Source: Streptomyces kurssanovii (GTDB lineage: Bacteria; Actinomycetota; Actinomycetes; Streptomycetales; Streptomycetaceae). From it: a stretch of 64,000 nucleotides of DNA. The notes below the pieces were generated by a model. That model was not told the DNA's origin and searched no databases. It saw nothing but the letters and a program-made list of their open reading frames with translations. The stretch is taken from the NCBI RefSeq assembly GCF_014649695.1, contig NZ_BMTN01000021.1, positions 1 to 64,000 of the forward strand, in the 5' to 3' direction. Below are positions 22,601 to 31,805 of the stretch, in pieces; position 1 is the first letter of the stretch, and the number at the start of each line of letters is the position of its first letter. The position numbers were made by a program, and so were the translations under genes.

Positions 22601-24312
22601 CCGACGCGTGACTCGTAGACCATCTCCTCATCGAGCTCACCGACGCGGCCGCCGCCCTTCTTGGGGTCGGCGCCGGCGAGGAAGACGCCGAAGAGGCCGC
22701 GGTCCGGGATCGTGCCTCCTGAGGTGACGGCGAGGCGCTGCGCACCGGGACGGCCGGTGACCGTCCCCGCGACCCGGTCCCAGACCACGCGCGGGCGCAA
22801 CTCGGCGAACGCGTCGGAGGGATAACGGCCGGCGAGCATGTCGAGAACGGCGGTGAAGGCCGACTCGGGCAGTGAGGCGAACGGCGCGGCCCGACGGACC
22901 AGCGCCAGCAGATCGTCGGACTGCCAGGTGTCCAGGGCGACCATCGCGACGAGCTGCTGGGCCAGCACGTCCAGAGGGTTCGACGGGATGCGCAACGACT
23001 CGATGGAGCCGCTGCGCATGCGCTCGGTGACCACCGCCGCCTGCACCAGATCGCCCCGGTACTTGGGGAAGACCACGCCCGTGGAGACCGCGCCCACCTG
23101 GTGGCCCGCCCGGCCGACGCGCTGGAGACCGGAGGCCACGGACGGCGGGGACTCGACCTGGACGACCAGGTCCACCGCACCCATGTCGATGCCCAGTTCC
23201 AGGCTCGACGTGGCGACGACCGCGGGCAGCCGGCCCGCCTTCAGGTCCTCCTCGACGAGGGCCCGCTGCTCCTTGGACACCGAACCGTGGTGAGCGCGGG
23301 CGAGCAGCGGCGGGGCACCCCGGGCAGCCCCGGACTGCGCCATGATCTCCGCCGGCGGCCCGTCCTCCGGCATGGGCGCGCCCGTGGCCCGTTCGTACGC
23401 GATCTCGTTGAGGCGGTTGCACAGCCGCTCGGCAAGACGGCGGGAGTTGGCGAAGACGATCGTGGAACGGTGGGCCTGGACGAGATCGGCGATGCGCTCC
23501 TCGACATGCGGCCAGATCGACGGCTTCTCGGCGACGCCGTCGCCGCTGTCGGAGGCCGGCGAGCCTCCGAGCTCGCCCAGGTCCTCCACCGGGACGACCA
23601 CCGAGAGGTCGAACTCCTTGCCGGACACCGGCTGGACGATCTCCACCCGGCGCTGCGGAGACAGATAGCGGGCCACCTCGTCCACCGGCCGCACCGTGGC
23701 CGAAAGGCCGATCCGGCGGGCCGGGCGGGGCAGCAGCTCGTCGAGGCGCTCCAAGGACACGGCGAGATGGGCGCCCCTCTTGGTCCCCGCGACGGCGTGG
23801 ACCTCGTCGAGGATCACCGTCTCCACGCCCGCCAGCGCCTCCCGCGCGGACGAGGTGAGCATCAGGAAGAGCGACTCGGGGGTGGTGATCAGGATGTCCG
23901 GCGGCCGGGTGACCAGCGACCTGCGCTCCGCGGGGGGCGTGTCGCCCGAGCGGATCCCGACCCGCACCTCCGGCTCCGGCAGCCCGAGCCGGACCGACTC
24001 CTGCCTGATCCCGGTCAGCGGGCTGCGGAGGTTGCGCTCCACGTCGACCGCCAGCGCCTTCAGGGGTGACACGTACAGCACGCGACAGCGCTTCTTCGCC
24101 TCCGCCGGTGGCGGCGTGGACGCGAGCCGGTCAAGGGCGGCGAGGAACGCGGCCAGCGTCTTGCCGGATCCCGTGGGTGCCACGACCAGCACGTCCGAGC
24201 CTTCGCCGATGGCCTTCCACGCCCCCTCCTGCGCGGCGGTGGGCGCGTTGAACGCCCCCGAGAACCAGCCTCGGGTCGCGGGGGAGAAGGAGTCGAGCGC
24301 AGTCCTGGCCAT
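19675..24312 (-). CDS. lhr: Large DNA repair helicase Lhr
   Basis: A 1545-residue superfamily 2 helicase. The N-terminal helicase core (about 1-450) has Walker A APTGSGKT (K51), DEVH, SATV, TSSLELGIDMG and QRVGRAGH motifs; a winged-helix and the Lhr core region follow, and the long C-terminal extension (about 850-1545) is typical of full-length bacterial Lhr. Mycobacterial Lhr translocates 3'-5' on single-stranded DNA and prefers RNA:DNA hybrids. The ATG at 24312 (MARTAL) is chosen; ATG 9 nt upstream is possible. It heads the lhr-nei operon. A Thr/Arg-rich low-complexity stretch near residues 1270-1310 is noted. Confidence 0.94.
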   Translation of the reverse strand: MARTALDSFSPATRGWFSGAFNAPTAAQEGAWKAIGEGSDVLVVAPTGSGKTLAAFLAALDRLASTPPPAEAKKRCRVLYVSPLKALAVDVERNLRSPLTGIRQESVRLGLPEPEVRVGIRSGDTPPAERRSLVTRPPDILITTPESLFLMLTSSAREALAGVETVILDEVHAVAGTKRGAHLAVSLERLDELLPRPARRIGLSATVRPVDEVARYLSPQRRVEIVQPVSGKEFDLSVVVPVEDLGELGGSPASDSGDGVAEKPSIWPHVEERIADLVQAHRSTIVFANSRRLAERLCNRLNEIAYERATGAPMPEDGPPAEIMAQSGAARGAPPLLARAHHGSVSKEQRALVEEDLKAGRLPAVVATSSLELGIDMGAVDLVVQVESPPSVASGLQRVGRAGHQVGAVSTGVVFPKYRGDLVQAAVVTERMRSGSIESLRIPSNPLDVLAQQLVAMVALDTWQSDDLLALVRRAAPFASLPESAFTAVLDMLAGRYPSDAFAELRPRVVWDRVAGTVTGRPGAQRLAVTSGGTIPDRGLFGVFLAGADPKKGGGRVGELDEEMVYESRVGDVFTLGTTSWRIEDITRDRVLVSPAPGVPGRLPFWKGDQLGRPLELGRAVGAFLREVGGLTSEDGRLRLLAAGLDAWAADNVLAYLDEQRRACGHVPDDRTILVERFRDELGDWRVVIHSPFGAQVHAPWALALGARLAERYGMDAQVMHADDGIVLRLPDADLMGLDLLDQDPVQLDASPDGAYDSEQAPVGAGDAVFDKGEISQIVTDQVGGSALFASRFRECAARALLLPRRSPGKRTPLWQQRQRAAQLLQVASEFGSFPIVLEAVRECLQDVFDVPGLTELMGDIESRRVRLVEVTTPEPSPFARSLLFGYVAQFLYEGDSPLAERRAAALSLDSRLLSELLGQAELRELLDADVLTELERELQWLTEERRIKDVEGVADLLRVLGPLTEAELVERGSDPAWPQELAASRRAIRVRIAGADHWAAVEDAGRLRDALGTALPVGVPEAFTEPVKDPFGDLLARFARTHGPFTSAQAAARFGLGAAVTDGGLQRLAASGRVVQGEFHPSGIGQEWCDAGVLRRLRRRSLAALRHELEPVPPAALASFLPQWQHLGSSSLRGIDGLARAIEQLQGASVPASALEKLVLPSRVSHYSSTLLDELTTSGEVLWAGAGALPGKDGWVALYLADAAPLLLPPPHPLELTALHESVLTALSGGYGLFFRQIADQVRATTHPDATDPQLAEIVWDLAWSGRLTNDTLAPLRAMLGSGRTAGSTAHRARRTVPRGRYGSLTAAARPASRTGPPTVSGRWSLLPSLEQDPTHRAHALARTLLDRHGVVTRGAVAAEGVEGGFSAVYRVLSAFEDSGQARRGYVVEGLGAAQFAMDGAVDRLRAASSARDRAEGQAAPRAVVLAAADPANAYGAALPWPEPPEGAGHKPGRKAGSLVVLVDGELTLYMERGGKTLLAWATDPDAPALHAAADALAAAAREGALGTVTVERANGAPALTAPLARALESAGFHATPRGLRLRP

Positions 24313-24395
24313 GCCCACCATCGTGCACCCGACCACTGACAACGCTTGTCCAGGACATGGACCGGCCGGGCCGCCGGAGGGGTCGCGGGAGCAGA

Positions 24396-25250
24396 ATGGG
24401 CTCTATGGAAGAGGAAGCCGCGCCGGAGAGGGAGGGCGAGTGGGCACGGCACTGGCAGTACCCGGGCGTGCCCGGTCTCGATCTGCTGCAGGCCCGCTAC
24501 GTGCGTCATTCCTTCTCCCGGCACAGTCATGAGGGATTCGTCGTGGGCGCCGTCCGCCGCGGTATCGAGGACGTCTTCCTGCCCGAGGGCACGGTGCGGG
24601 CGAGGCCCGGCACGGTCGTCATGATCAACCCCGAGGTGCCGCACTCGGCCAAGGCGGGGGTGCCCGAAGGCTGGGTGTACTCCACGCTCTACCCCTCGTC
24701 GCACCTCGTCGCCACGATCGCCGAGGAGACGACGACCCTGCGAGGGACGGCGGGCTTCGCGGAGACGATCGTCGAGGACCCGAAAACCGCCAGGCTGGTG
24801 CACGAGGTGCACCGGGCGGCCGAGGCGGGCAACGCCCTCGCCGCCGACAGTGTCCTGCGCGTCACCGTCGCCACACTGCTGCGCCGCCACGGGCGCTCGC
24901 TCCCGGTGCGTAAGCCCTTGGCGGCGGGTGCGCGGACGGCGGCCGCCGCCAAGCAACTCCTCGAGGAGCGGATGGCCGACCCGCCGTCGCTCGAGGAACT
25001 GGCGCAGGAGGTCGGGGTCGGGCCCTTCGCACTGCTCCGTGCCTTCAAGGCCGCCTACGGGCTGCCGCCGCACACCTGGCTCACGGACGCGCGCGTCCGG
25101 CGTGCCCGCCTCCTCCTGGACGCCGGCACGACCCCGGCCGAGGCGGCCGTCGCGGTCGGTTTCACCGACCAGCCGCACCTGAACCGCCACTTCACCCGGA
25201 TCGTCGGGGTCCCCCCGGGTGCGTACCGCCGGGAGCGGACGAGAGCGTAG
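24396..25250 (+). CDS. AraC-family transcriptional regulator
   Basis: About 284 residues. An N-terminal cupin-like ligand domain (about 15-150; HSFSRHSHEGF, FLPEGTVRARPG, NPEVPHSA) precedes a C-terminal double HTH (about 180-280) with LAQEVGVGPFALLRAFKAAYG and AVGFTDQPHLNRHFTRIVGVPPG. ATG 24396 has GGGAG 4 nt upstream; ATG 24405 is an equally possible start. It is directly upstream of azlC-azlD in the same direction (53 nt gap), and AraC regulators of this cupin type are often found beside azlCD, so it probably controls that exporter in response to an amino acid. Confidence 0.9.
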   Translation: MGSMEEEAAPEREGEWARHWQYPGVPGLDLLQARYVRHSFSRHSHEGFVVGAVRRGIEDVFLPEGTVRARPGTVVMINPEVPHSAKAGVPEGWVYSTLYPSSHLVATIAEETTTLRGTAGFAETIVEDPKTARLVHEVHRAAEAGNALAADSVLRVTVATLLRRHGRSLPVRKPLAAGARTAAAAKQLLEERMADPPSLEELAQEVGVGPFALLRAFKAAYGLPPHTWLTDARVRRARLLLDAGTTPAEAAVAVGFTDQPHLNRHFTRIVGVPPGAYRRERTRA

Positions 25251-25290
25251 GCGCGCAAGAACGTACAAGACCGCAGGCGGGAGCCCTGCG

Positions 25291-25296
25291 TAACGT
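25291..25296 (+). promoter_or_regulatory. -10 box of azlC, leaderless start
   Basis: TAACGT ends 7 nt before the azlC GTG, with no ribosome site between them. No convincing -35 is visible. Confidence 0.4.
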
Positions 25297-25303
25297 CCCT
25301 GTC

Positions 25304-26266
25304 GTGGCAGAACAGACAGCTCGACCAGACATACCGGCCGGGGAGGCCTACGCGACCGCCGCGCCGTCCACGGCGCTCGCGGCGCGCACCGAGGGACCCA
25401 CGCCCGGACGCGGGGACGCGGCCGGGCCGCGACCCGGACCCGTGCCTGGGGACGCGCCTTCCGCGCCCGGGGAACCGAAGCCCGACTCCGCCGTCGTCAG
25501 AGACGCACTCGGCGTCGGCATAGCCGTCGGCCTCTCCGGCTTCGCCTTCGGTGTGACCTCGGCAGGCTCCGGCCTGACCCTTCTGCAGACCTGCGTGCTC
25601 AGCCTGCTCGTGTTCACCGGGGCCTCGCAGTTCGCGCTCGTGGGCGCGATCGCGGCCGGCGGCAATCCTCTCGCCGCCGCGGCGGGAGCCTTCTTCCTCG
25701 GCGTACGCAACGCCTTCTACGGGCTGCGGCTGTCACAACTGCTCGCGCTGCCCCGCTTCGTACGGCCTCTCGCCGCGCACTGGGTCATCGACGAGACCAC
25801 CGCCGTCGCTCTCGCCCAGCCGACGAGGCGCAGTGCGCGGCTCGGCTTCACCGTCACCGGCCTGACGCTCTACGTGCTGTGGAACCTGACCACGCTCCTC
25901 GGGGCGCTCGGGGCGGAAGCGATCGGCGACACCGACGCGTGGGGGATCGACGCGGCGGGCCCGGCCGTCTTCCTCGCGCTGCTCGCGCCGATGCTGCGGA
26001 CCGCCACAGAACGCGCGGTGGCCGGGCTCGCGGTCCTCCTCGGCCTCGGCTTCCTGCCGGTGCTGCCCGCCGGGGTGCCGGTGCTCGTGGCGGCAGTGGC
26101 CGCTCCCGCGGTGCTGTGGCTCAAGGGGCGTGCGATCGGCGACGGCGTGAGTGGTGGCGGTTCGACCCGTGGCGGTTCGACCCGTGGCGGCTCGACCCGC
26201 GACGGCTCGACCCGCGACGGCGTGGGCAGGACGAAGAAGGCTCAGCGGAAGGAGCGGGAACGGTGA
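25304..26266 (+). CDS. azlC: Branched-chain amino acid exporter large subunit, AzlC family
   Basis: A 320-residue membrane protein. After a long Pro/Ala/Gly-rich N-terminal tail (about 1-65) the AzlC domain carries the hallmark segments FTGASQFALVGAIAAGG and FFLGVRNAFYGLRLS and about six transmembrane helices (about 68-275). AzlC works with AzlD to export branched-chain amino acids or their analogues. The C-terminal tail is made of a GGSTR/DGSTR repeat followed by a Lys/Arg-rich end, encoded by 15-bp tandem DNA units. The stop overlaps the azlD start (GTGA). Confidence 0.9.
   Translation: MAEQTARPDIPAGEAYATAAPSTALAARTEGPTPGRGDAAGPRPGPVPGDAPSAPGEPKPDSAVVRDALGVGIAVGLSGFAFGVTSAGSGLTLLQTCVLSLLVFTGASQFALVGAIAAGGNPLAAAAGAFFLGVRNAFYGLRLSQLLALPRFVRPLAAHWVIDETTAVALAQPTRRSARLGFTVTGLTLYVLWNLTTLLGALGAEAIGDTDAWGIDAAGPAVFLALLAPMLRTATERAVAGLAVLLGLGFLPVLPAGVPVLVAAVAAPAVLWLKGRAIGDGVSGGGSTRGGSTRGGSTRDGSTRDGVGRTKKAQRKERER
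26156..26221 (+). repeat. 15-bp tandem repeat (minisatellite) in the azlC tail
   Basis: Four units of GGCGGTTCGACCCGT type (26156-26215) with one or two substitutions and a partial fifth. Each encodes five residues (G/D-G-S-T-R), so unit gain or loss keeps the frame and would shorten or lengthen a cytosolic tail. Confidence 0.92.
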
Positions 26267-26571
26267 GCATCTGGATCGCGATCGGTGCGACGGCGGTCGG
26301 CTGCTACCTCGTGAAACTCGTCGGCCTGCTGGTGCCGGCCGACACTCTGGAACGGCCGCTCGTGCAGCGGCTGGCGGCCCTGCTGCCCGTCGCCCTGCTG
26401 GCCGCACTGACCGCGCAGCAGACGTTCAGCACGGGGCAGTCGCTGGTCCTCGACGCACGGGCCGCAGGAGTCGGTGCGGCGGCGCTGGCGTTGCTGCTGC
26501 GCGCCCCGTTCCTGGTGGTGGTAGGAGTCGCGGTGGCCGTGACGGCGGGTGTGCGCGCGCTGGGAGGCTGA
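26263..26571 (+). CDS. azlD: Branched-chain amino acid exporter small subunit, AzlD family
   Basis: A 102-residue protein with three or four hydrophobic helices, the conserved AzlD features TAVGCYLVKLVG and LLPVALLAALTAQQTF, and the usual size of the small subunit. It forms the exporter with AzlC; its GTG overlaps the azlC stop codon by 4 nt, so translation is coupled. Confidence 0.9.
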   Translation: MSIWIAIGATAVGCYLVKLVGLLVPADTLERPLVQRLAALLPVALLAALTAQQTFSTGQSLVLDARAAGVGAAALALLLRAPFLVVVGVAVAVTAGVRALGG

Positions 26572-26708
26572 TGCGTCCAGCGGCTGGAACGCGCCGGTGC
26601 CCGGGCTCCGCGCGGCCGCGACGCAGGCCAGGCCCTCTGCGCGGCGGAACGCCGCAACGCCGGCCATAGGTACTGCGCGGCCGGCCGGTCGGCGCACGGG
26701 CACCCGTT

Positions 26709-27644
26709 TCACTCGATGGGGTGGCCGTGCGCCCGCAGGGTCCGCAGCGCCTCGATCGTCACGATCGGCCGCGACTCCAGAGAGGTGCCCGGGGCCCACT
26801 CCTGCCAGGTGATGGGCCACCCGCCGTCCTGCCGCTGCCCGGCCGCGAGATGCTCCAGGGCCCGGTTCATCTCCTCGTCCGTGAACCAGCGGCGGGCGAG
26901 GGAGTCGGGCCTGCGGGCGTAGTCGTAGGCGAAATGGTGCTCGCCCGGGGCGTAGCCGGGGGCCACCGGCTGCTGGTCGAGCCGGTCCGGGTCCAGCGCG
27001 ACGAGCCGCTGTTCGCGCACGAGACCCCCGAGCCGGTCCGCCGCGGCCTGTGCGCGCGTGCTGTCCGGTACGCCGTCCAGGAAGGCGATCGCCGCCTGGA
27101 TTTCGTAAGGATGCGACTTCTCGATCGCGTCGACCGCCGACCAGCAGAAGTCCGTGGCCCGGAACAGCCATGCGTGCCACACCTGATTGCGGTGCAGCAG
27201 ACCGACCACCGGCCCCGTCGCGAGCAGCTCGCTCGGTGGGTCGTCGACGATCGGCAGGAACGGGGCGGCCGGGTAGGCGCGCTGGGACGGGTGGACGGCC
27301 GGCAGTGCCCCGTCCCGTGTGGACACCTCGGTGAAGTAGCGGCACATCCGCTCCACCCGGAGCCCGCCGCAGCGGCCGATGGAGTCCAGCACCCGCAGGG
27401 CGTGCGCCGTGTGCAGGGGCTGGCTGAGCGGGCCGCGCAGGTCGGGCTCGAGGGCGTGGCCGTAGCCGCCGTCCTCATTGAGGTACGCGGTCAGTGCCGT
27501 CTCGACCGGGTCGGAGCCGCCGGCGAGGAAGTGGTAGGTGAACCGCCGCTGCTCGAGTACCCGGGCCGTCAGCCAGATGAAGCGCTCGGCGCGTGCGAGT
27601 GCGGACGCGGGGGAGGGGTCGATGGTTGCTCCGTTTCCAGCCAT
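26709..27644 (-). CDS. Hypothetical protein with alpha/alpha-barrel (prenyltransferase-like) repeats
   Basis: A 311-residue soluble protein. Repeated motifs resembling the squalene-cyclase/prenyltransferase fold are visible (YLNEDGGYGHALEPDL, GQRQDGGWPITW), as are paired helices throughout. It lacks a DxDD cyclase motif and a signal peptide, so enzymatic terpene cyclisation is not supported. It is transcribed alone, convergent to azlD and divergent from the DUF3046 gene. I recognise the general family as a conserved actinobacterial hypothetical only. Confidence 0.75.
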   Translation of the reverse strand: MAGNGATIDPSPASALARAERFIWLTARVLEQRRFTYHFLAGGSDPVETALTAYLNEDGGYGHALEPDLRGPLSQPLHTAHALRVLDSIGRCGGLRVERMCRYFTEVSTRDGALPAVHPSQRAYPAAPFLPIVDDPPSELLATGPVVGLLHRNQVWHAWLFRATDFCWSAVDAIEKSHPYEIQAAIAFLDGVPDSTRAQAAADRLGGLVREQRLVALDPDRLDQQPVAPGYAPGEHHFAYDYARRPDSLARRWFTDEEMNRALEHLAAGQRQDGGWPITWQEWAPGTSLESRPIVTIEALRTLRAHGHPIE

Positions 27645-27723
27645 GTCCCGACGGTAGAGCGGAAAGGGCTTTCAGCAAGGCGGACGGACAGGGCTGCACT
27701 CTCAGGAGCGGGATACTGAGGGC

Positions 27724-27918
27724 ATGCGGTTGACGATTTTCTGGGAACGCATGGCCGACCACTTCGGAGCGGCGTACGCGGAATCCTTCGCACGGGACCA
27801 TGTGATGGCCGAGCTCGGCGGCCGCACGGTCCATGAGGCTCTGGCCGCCGGCTGGGAGGCGAAGGACGTGTGGCGCGCCGTCTGCGCCGCCATGGACATT
27901 CCCGCGGACAAGCGGTGA
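27724..27918 (+). CDS. DUF3046 protein
   Basis: A 64-residue cytosolic protein (MRLTIFWERMADHFG...HVMAELGGRTV...WRAVCA). The sequence matches the actinobacterial DUF3046 family, which commonly lies a little upstream of recA, as here. GATACT 6 nt before the ATG resembles a -10 box, suggesting a leaderless mRNA. No function is known. Confidence 0.85.
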   Translation: MRLTIFWERMADHFGAAYAESFARDHVMAELGGRTVHEALAAGWEAKDVWRAVCAAMDIPADKR

Positions 27919-28106
27919 GACACCGGGTGGGCAGCTCGCGGTCGTCCCGGTGAGCCACACTGAGCCGATGGCCAGGACCGACAGGACGCACACGACAGCA
28001 CGAGGCAGGGCCGCAGAGGCGAGCCCGTACGGAAACGAACCTGTACAGGACGAGGCCGCACCGGCCGGACCGCATACGCCCCCGCACAGGACGGACCGCT
28101 GACGAC

Positions 28107-29426
28107 ATGACCGCTGACGAGAGGACCGCGCCGGACGCGGTCGCGTCGGACGAGGCCGCGGCGGGGATCCCCGCCCAGGGCACCACGGCGCCCACGGCAC
28201 CGCCGGCGTCCCCGCCCTCCGGGGCCGACGCCGGCAGTGGCGGTTCGGGCCGGATGCCTCGCTGGCTGCCGCGCGCACTGATTCTCGCGCTGGCGCTCTA
28301 CGCCTGCTTCCAGCTCGGCAGCTGGGCCTTCCACCAGCTCATCGGCCTCTTGATCAACATTCTGATCGCCTTCTTCCTGGCACTCGCGATCGAACCCGCG
28401 GTGGGGCGGATGGCTGCCCGCGGCATGCGCCGGGGCCTCGCGACGTTCCTGGTCTTCTTCGCGGTGCTCGTCGCGGGAGTGGGATTCGTCGTCCTGCTCG
28501 GCTCGATGCTGGCCGGCCAGATCGTCGAGATGGTCGAAGACTTCCCTCAGTACCTCGACTCGGTCATCCGCTGGATCAACAGCACCTTCCAGACGGAACT
28601 GTCCCGGGTGGAGGTCCAGGACAGCCTGCTGCGTTCCGACTGGCTGAGGAAGTACGTCCAGAACAGCGCCACCGGTGTGCTGGACGTCTCGGCGACCGTG
28701 CTCGGCGGCCTGTTCAAACTCCTGACGATCTTCCTGTTCTCGTTCTACTTCGCGGCCGACGGGCCCCGGCTGCGCCGCGCGCTGTGCTCCGTACTGCCCC
28801 CGGCCAAGCAGACGGAGGTCCTGCGGGCCTGGGAGATCGCGGTCGACAAGACCGGCGGCTACCTCTACTCACGCGGACTGATGGCGCTGATCTCCGGAGT
28901 GGCGCACTACGTCCTGCTGGAGATCCTCGGGGTGCCGTACGCCCCGGCCCTCGCGGTCTGGGTCGGCCTGGTCTCGCAGTTCATCCCGACCATCGGCACG
29001 TACCTGGCGGGCGCGCTGCCGATGCTGATCGCGTTCACGATCGACCCTTGGTACGCCCTGTGGGTGCTCGGCTTCGTCGTGATCTACCAGCAGTTCGAGA
29101 ACTACGTGCTGCAGCCGAAGCTCACCGCCAGGACGGTGGACATCCACCCGGCGGTGGCCTTCGGCTCGGTCGTGGCGGGTACCGCCCTGCTGGGCGCGGT
29201 CGGCGCGCTGATCGCGATCCCGGCGGTCGCCACCCTCCAGGCCTTCCTCGGGGCGTATGTGAAGCGGTACGCGGTGACGGACGACCCGCGGGTCCACGCC
29301 CACAGCAGGCACGGCGGAGGCCGGCTGGCGCGGGTGCGCAGCGCGCTGGGGAACGGCCGGCAGGCTCCGTCCACAGCCGAGGGCTCACCCGGTGGCGTGC
29401 CCCCGCAGGCAGGCCCCGGATCCTGA
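28107..29426 (+). CDS. AI-2E family (PerM/TqsA-like) membrane transporter
   Basis: A 439-residue membrane protein with about eight helices (about 55-120, 210-240, 270-385), a central soluble segment (EDFPQYLDSVIRWINSTF) and the family signature segment GPRLRRALCSVLPPA, YLYSRGLMALISG and VWVGLVSQFIPTIGTYLAGALP. Substrates of such carriers vary (autoinducer-2 export, Na+/H+ exchange), so none is assigned. The N-terminal 45 residues are low-complexity and the C-terminal tail is basic. The start ATG lacks a good ribosome site. It is 227 nt upstream of recA. Confidence 0.88.
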   Translation: MTADERTAPDAVASDEAAAGIPAQGTTAPTAPPASPPSGADAGSGGSGRMPRWLPRALILALALYACFQLGSWAFHQLIGLLINILIAFFLALAIEPAVGRMAARGMRRGLATFLVFFAVLVAGVGFVVLLGSMLAGQIVEMVEDFPQYLDSVIRWINSTFQTELSRVEVQDSLLRSDWLRKYVQNSATGVLDVSATVLGGLFKLLTIFLFSFYFAADGPRLRRALCSVLPPAKQTEVLRAWEIAVDKTGGYLYSRGLMALISGVAHYVLLEILGVPYAPALAVWVGLVSQFIPTIGTYLAGALPMLIAFTIDPWYALWVLGFVVIYQQFENYVLQPKLTARTVDIHPAVAFGSVVAGTALLGAVGALIAIPAVATLQAFLGAYVKRYAVTDDPRVHAHSRHGGGRLARVRSALGNGRQAPSTAEGSPGGVPPQAGPGS

Positions 29427-29499
29427 GCCCGTCACGAGGGGCCGCCCGGCCCCGGTGAAGGGCCGGATCGCCCGGGTTTCCGGCGCCCGCGTGGTGAGC

Positions 29500-29529
29500 T
29501 TGACAGTAAAATCGAACATCCATTCTTAT
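29500..29529 (+). promoter_or_regulatory. recA promoter with SOS (LexA) box
   Basis: TTGACA (29500-29505) and TCTTAT (29524-29529) are 18 nt apart. Inside the spacer and reaching the -10 is TCGAACATCCATTCTT (29512-29527), whose left half matches the actinobacterial LexA box TCGAAC-N4-GTTCGA perfectly and right half keeps only TTC. LexA bound here would block RNA polymerase. The transcript would have a leader of roughly 115 nt. Confidence 0.7.
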
Positions 29530-29653
29530 GGGATTCCGGCCCTCGCTCCCGCGAGTTGTCCACAGGCCGGCCGGACGTCGGGGCCCATTGTCAGTGGCAG
29601 GGGTTAGCGTCTTTGACGTGAAGCGATCGACACAAGCAAATCGGGTGGAACCC

Positions 29654-30781
<1,128 letters not shown>

Positions 30782-30784
30782 CAC

Positions 30785-31357
30785 ATGGCCGCCCGGCGTA
30801 CCGAATGGCCGGGTGACAGCGCCGACTCGTCGAGGGCCGAGAAGGAGCTGTCACCCAAGGATCCGGCGGAGCGGGCGCGGGCCATCTGCCTGCGCCTGCT
30901 CACCGGGACCCCGCGCACCCGCAAACAGCTCGCGGACGCGCTGCACAAACGCGAGATCCCTCCGGAAGTGGCCGAGGAGGTCCTCTCCCGCTTCGAGGAC
31001 GTGGGGCTGATCAACGACGCCGCCTTCGCGGACGCGTGGGTGGAGTCCCGGCATCACGGCCGGGGCCTCGCCCGGCGTGCCCTGGCGCGGGAGTTGCGTA
31101 CCAAGGGCGTGGATTCCGCGCTGATCGACGAGGCTGTGGGCCAGCTCGACTCCGACCAGGAGGAGGCGACGGCCCGCGAGCTGGTGGCTCGGAAGTTGCG
31201 TTCCACCAGGGGCCTGGAGCGTGACCGTCGTCTCCGTCGGCTGGCCGGGATGCTGGCACGCAAGGGCTACTCGGAGGGCATGGCCCTGCGGGTGGTGAGG
31301 CGTGCCTTGGAGGAAGAGGGCGAGGACACGGCGGACCTGGACGACGTGGGGTCCTAG
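30785..31357 (+). CDS. recX: RecA inhibitor RecX
   Basis: A 190-residue protein that caps and inhibits RecA filaments. Three-helix repeats typical of RecX are visible, with ARAICLRLLTGTPRTRKQLADAL, FEDVGLINDAAFADAW and RLRRLAGMLARKGYSE as the repeat cores (given in part). An N-terminal charged tail of about 30 residues is longer than in E. coli RecX. The ATG is 3 nt after the recA stop, so it is expressed from the recA transcript. Confidence 0.94.
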   Translation: MAARRTEWPGDSADSSRAEKELSPKDPAERARAICLRLLTGTPRTRKQLADALHKREIPPEVAEEVLSRFEDVGLINDAAFADAWVESRHHGRGLARRALARELRTKGVDSALIDEAVGQLDSDQEEATARELVARKLRSTRGLERDRRLRRLAGMLARKGYSEGMALRVVRRALEEEGEDTADLDDVGS

Positions 31358-31418
31358 ACGTGGACGGGTCGGTCAGGGGTGCGTCCGGGCCGGTCAGGGA
31401 CGTGCCCTCGGCCTTGGA

Positions 31419-31805
31419 CTATCGGGTGACGGGAAGTCCCGCCGACTTCCATGCCTGGAAACCACCGACCAGGTCGGTCGCATGCCGTAGGCCCAACTGG
31501 TGCAGGGACAGGGCGGCGAGGGAGGAGGCGTAACCCTCGTTGCAGATCACCACGATCCGCAGGTCGTGGCCGATCGCCTGGGGGAGGCGATGACTGCCCT
31601 GCGGGTCCAGCCGCCATTCCAGTTCATTGCGCTCCACGACCAGCGCCCCGGGGATCAGCCCGTCGCGCTCGCGCAGTGCCTGGTAGCGGATGTCCACCAG
31701 CAGCGCCCCGTCTGCCGCCGCATCGAAGGCCTCTTGCGGACCGATCCGTTCGAGCCCTTGCCGTACCAGCTCCAGGTACTCGTCGATCCCCGGAGGCCCG
31801 CTCAC
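31419..31805 (-). CDS. Rhodanese-like sulfurtransferase
   Basis: A 128-residue single rhodanese domain. The active-site loop is CNEGYASS, with the catalytic cysteine, and family elements LLVDIRYQALRERDGLIPGA and LVGGFQAWKSAGLPV are present. GTG at 31805 overlaps the stop of the upstream cysteine dioxygenase gene by 4 nt (GTGA), so the two are coupled. Rhodaneses move sulfane sulfur; together with thiol oxidation next door this suggests sulfur handling when cysteine is in excess. Confidence 0.9.
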   Translation of the reverse strand: MSGPPGIDEYLELVRQGLERIGPQEAFDAAADGALLVDIRYQALRERDGLIPGALVVERNELEWRLDPQGSHRLPQAIGHDLRIVVICNEGYASSLAALSLHQLGLRHATDLVGGFQAWKSAGLPVTR

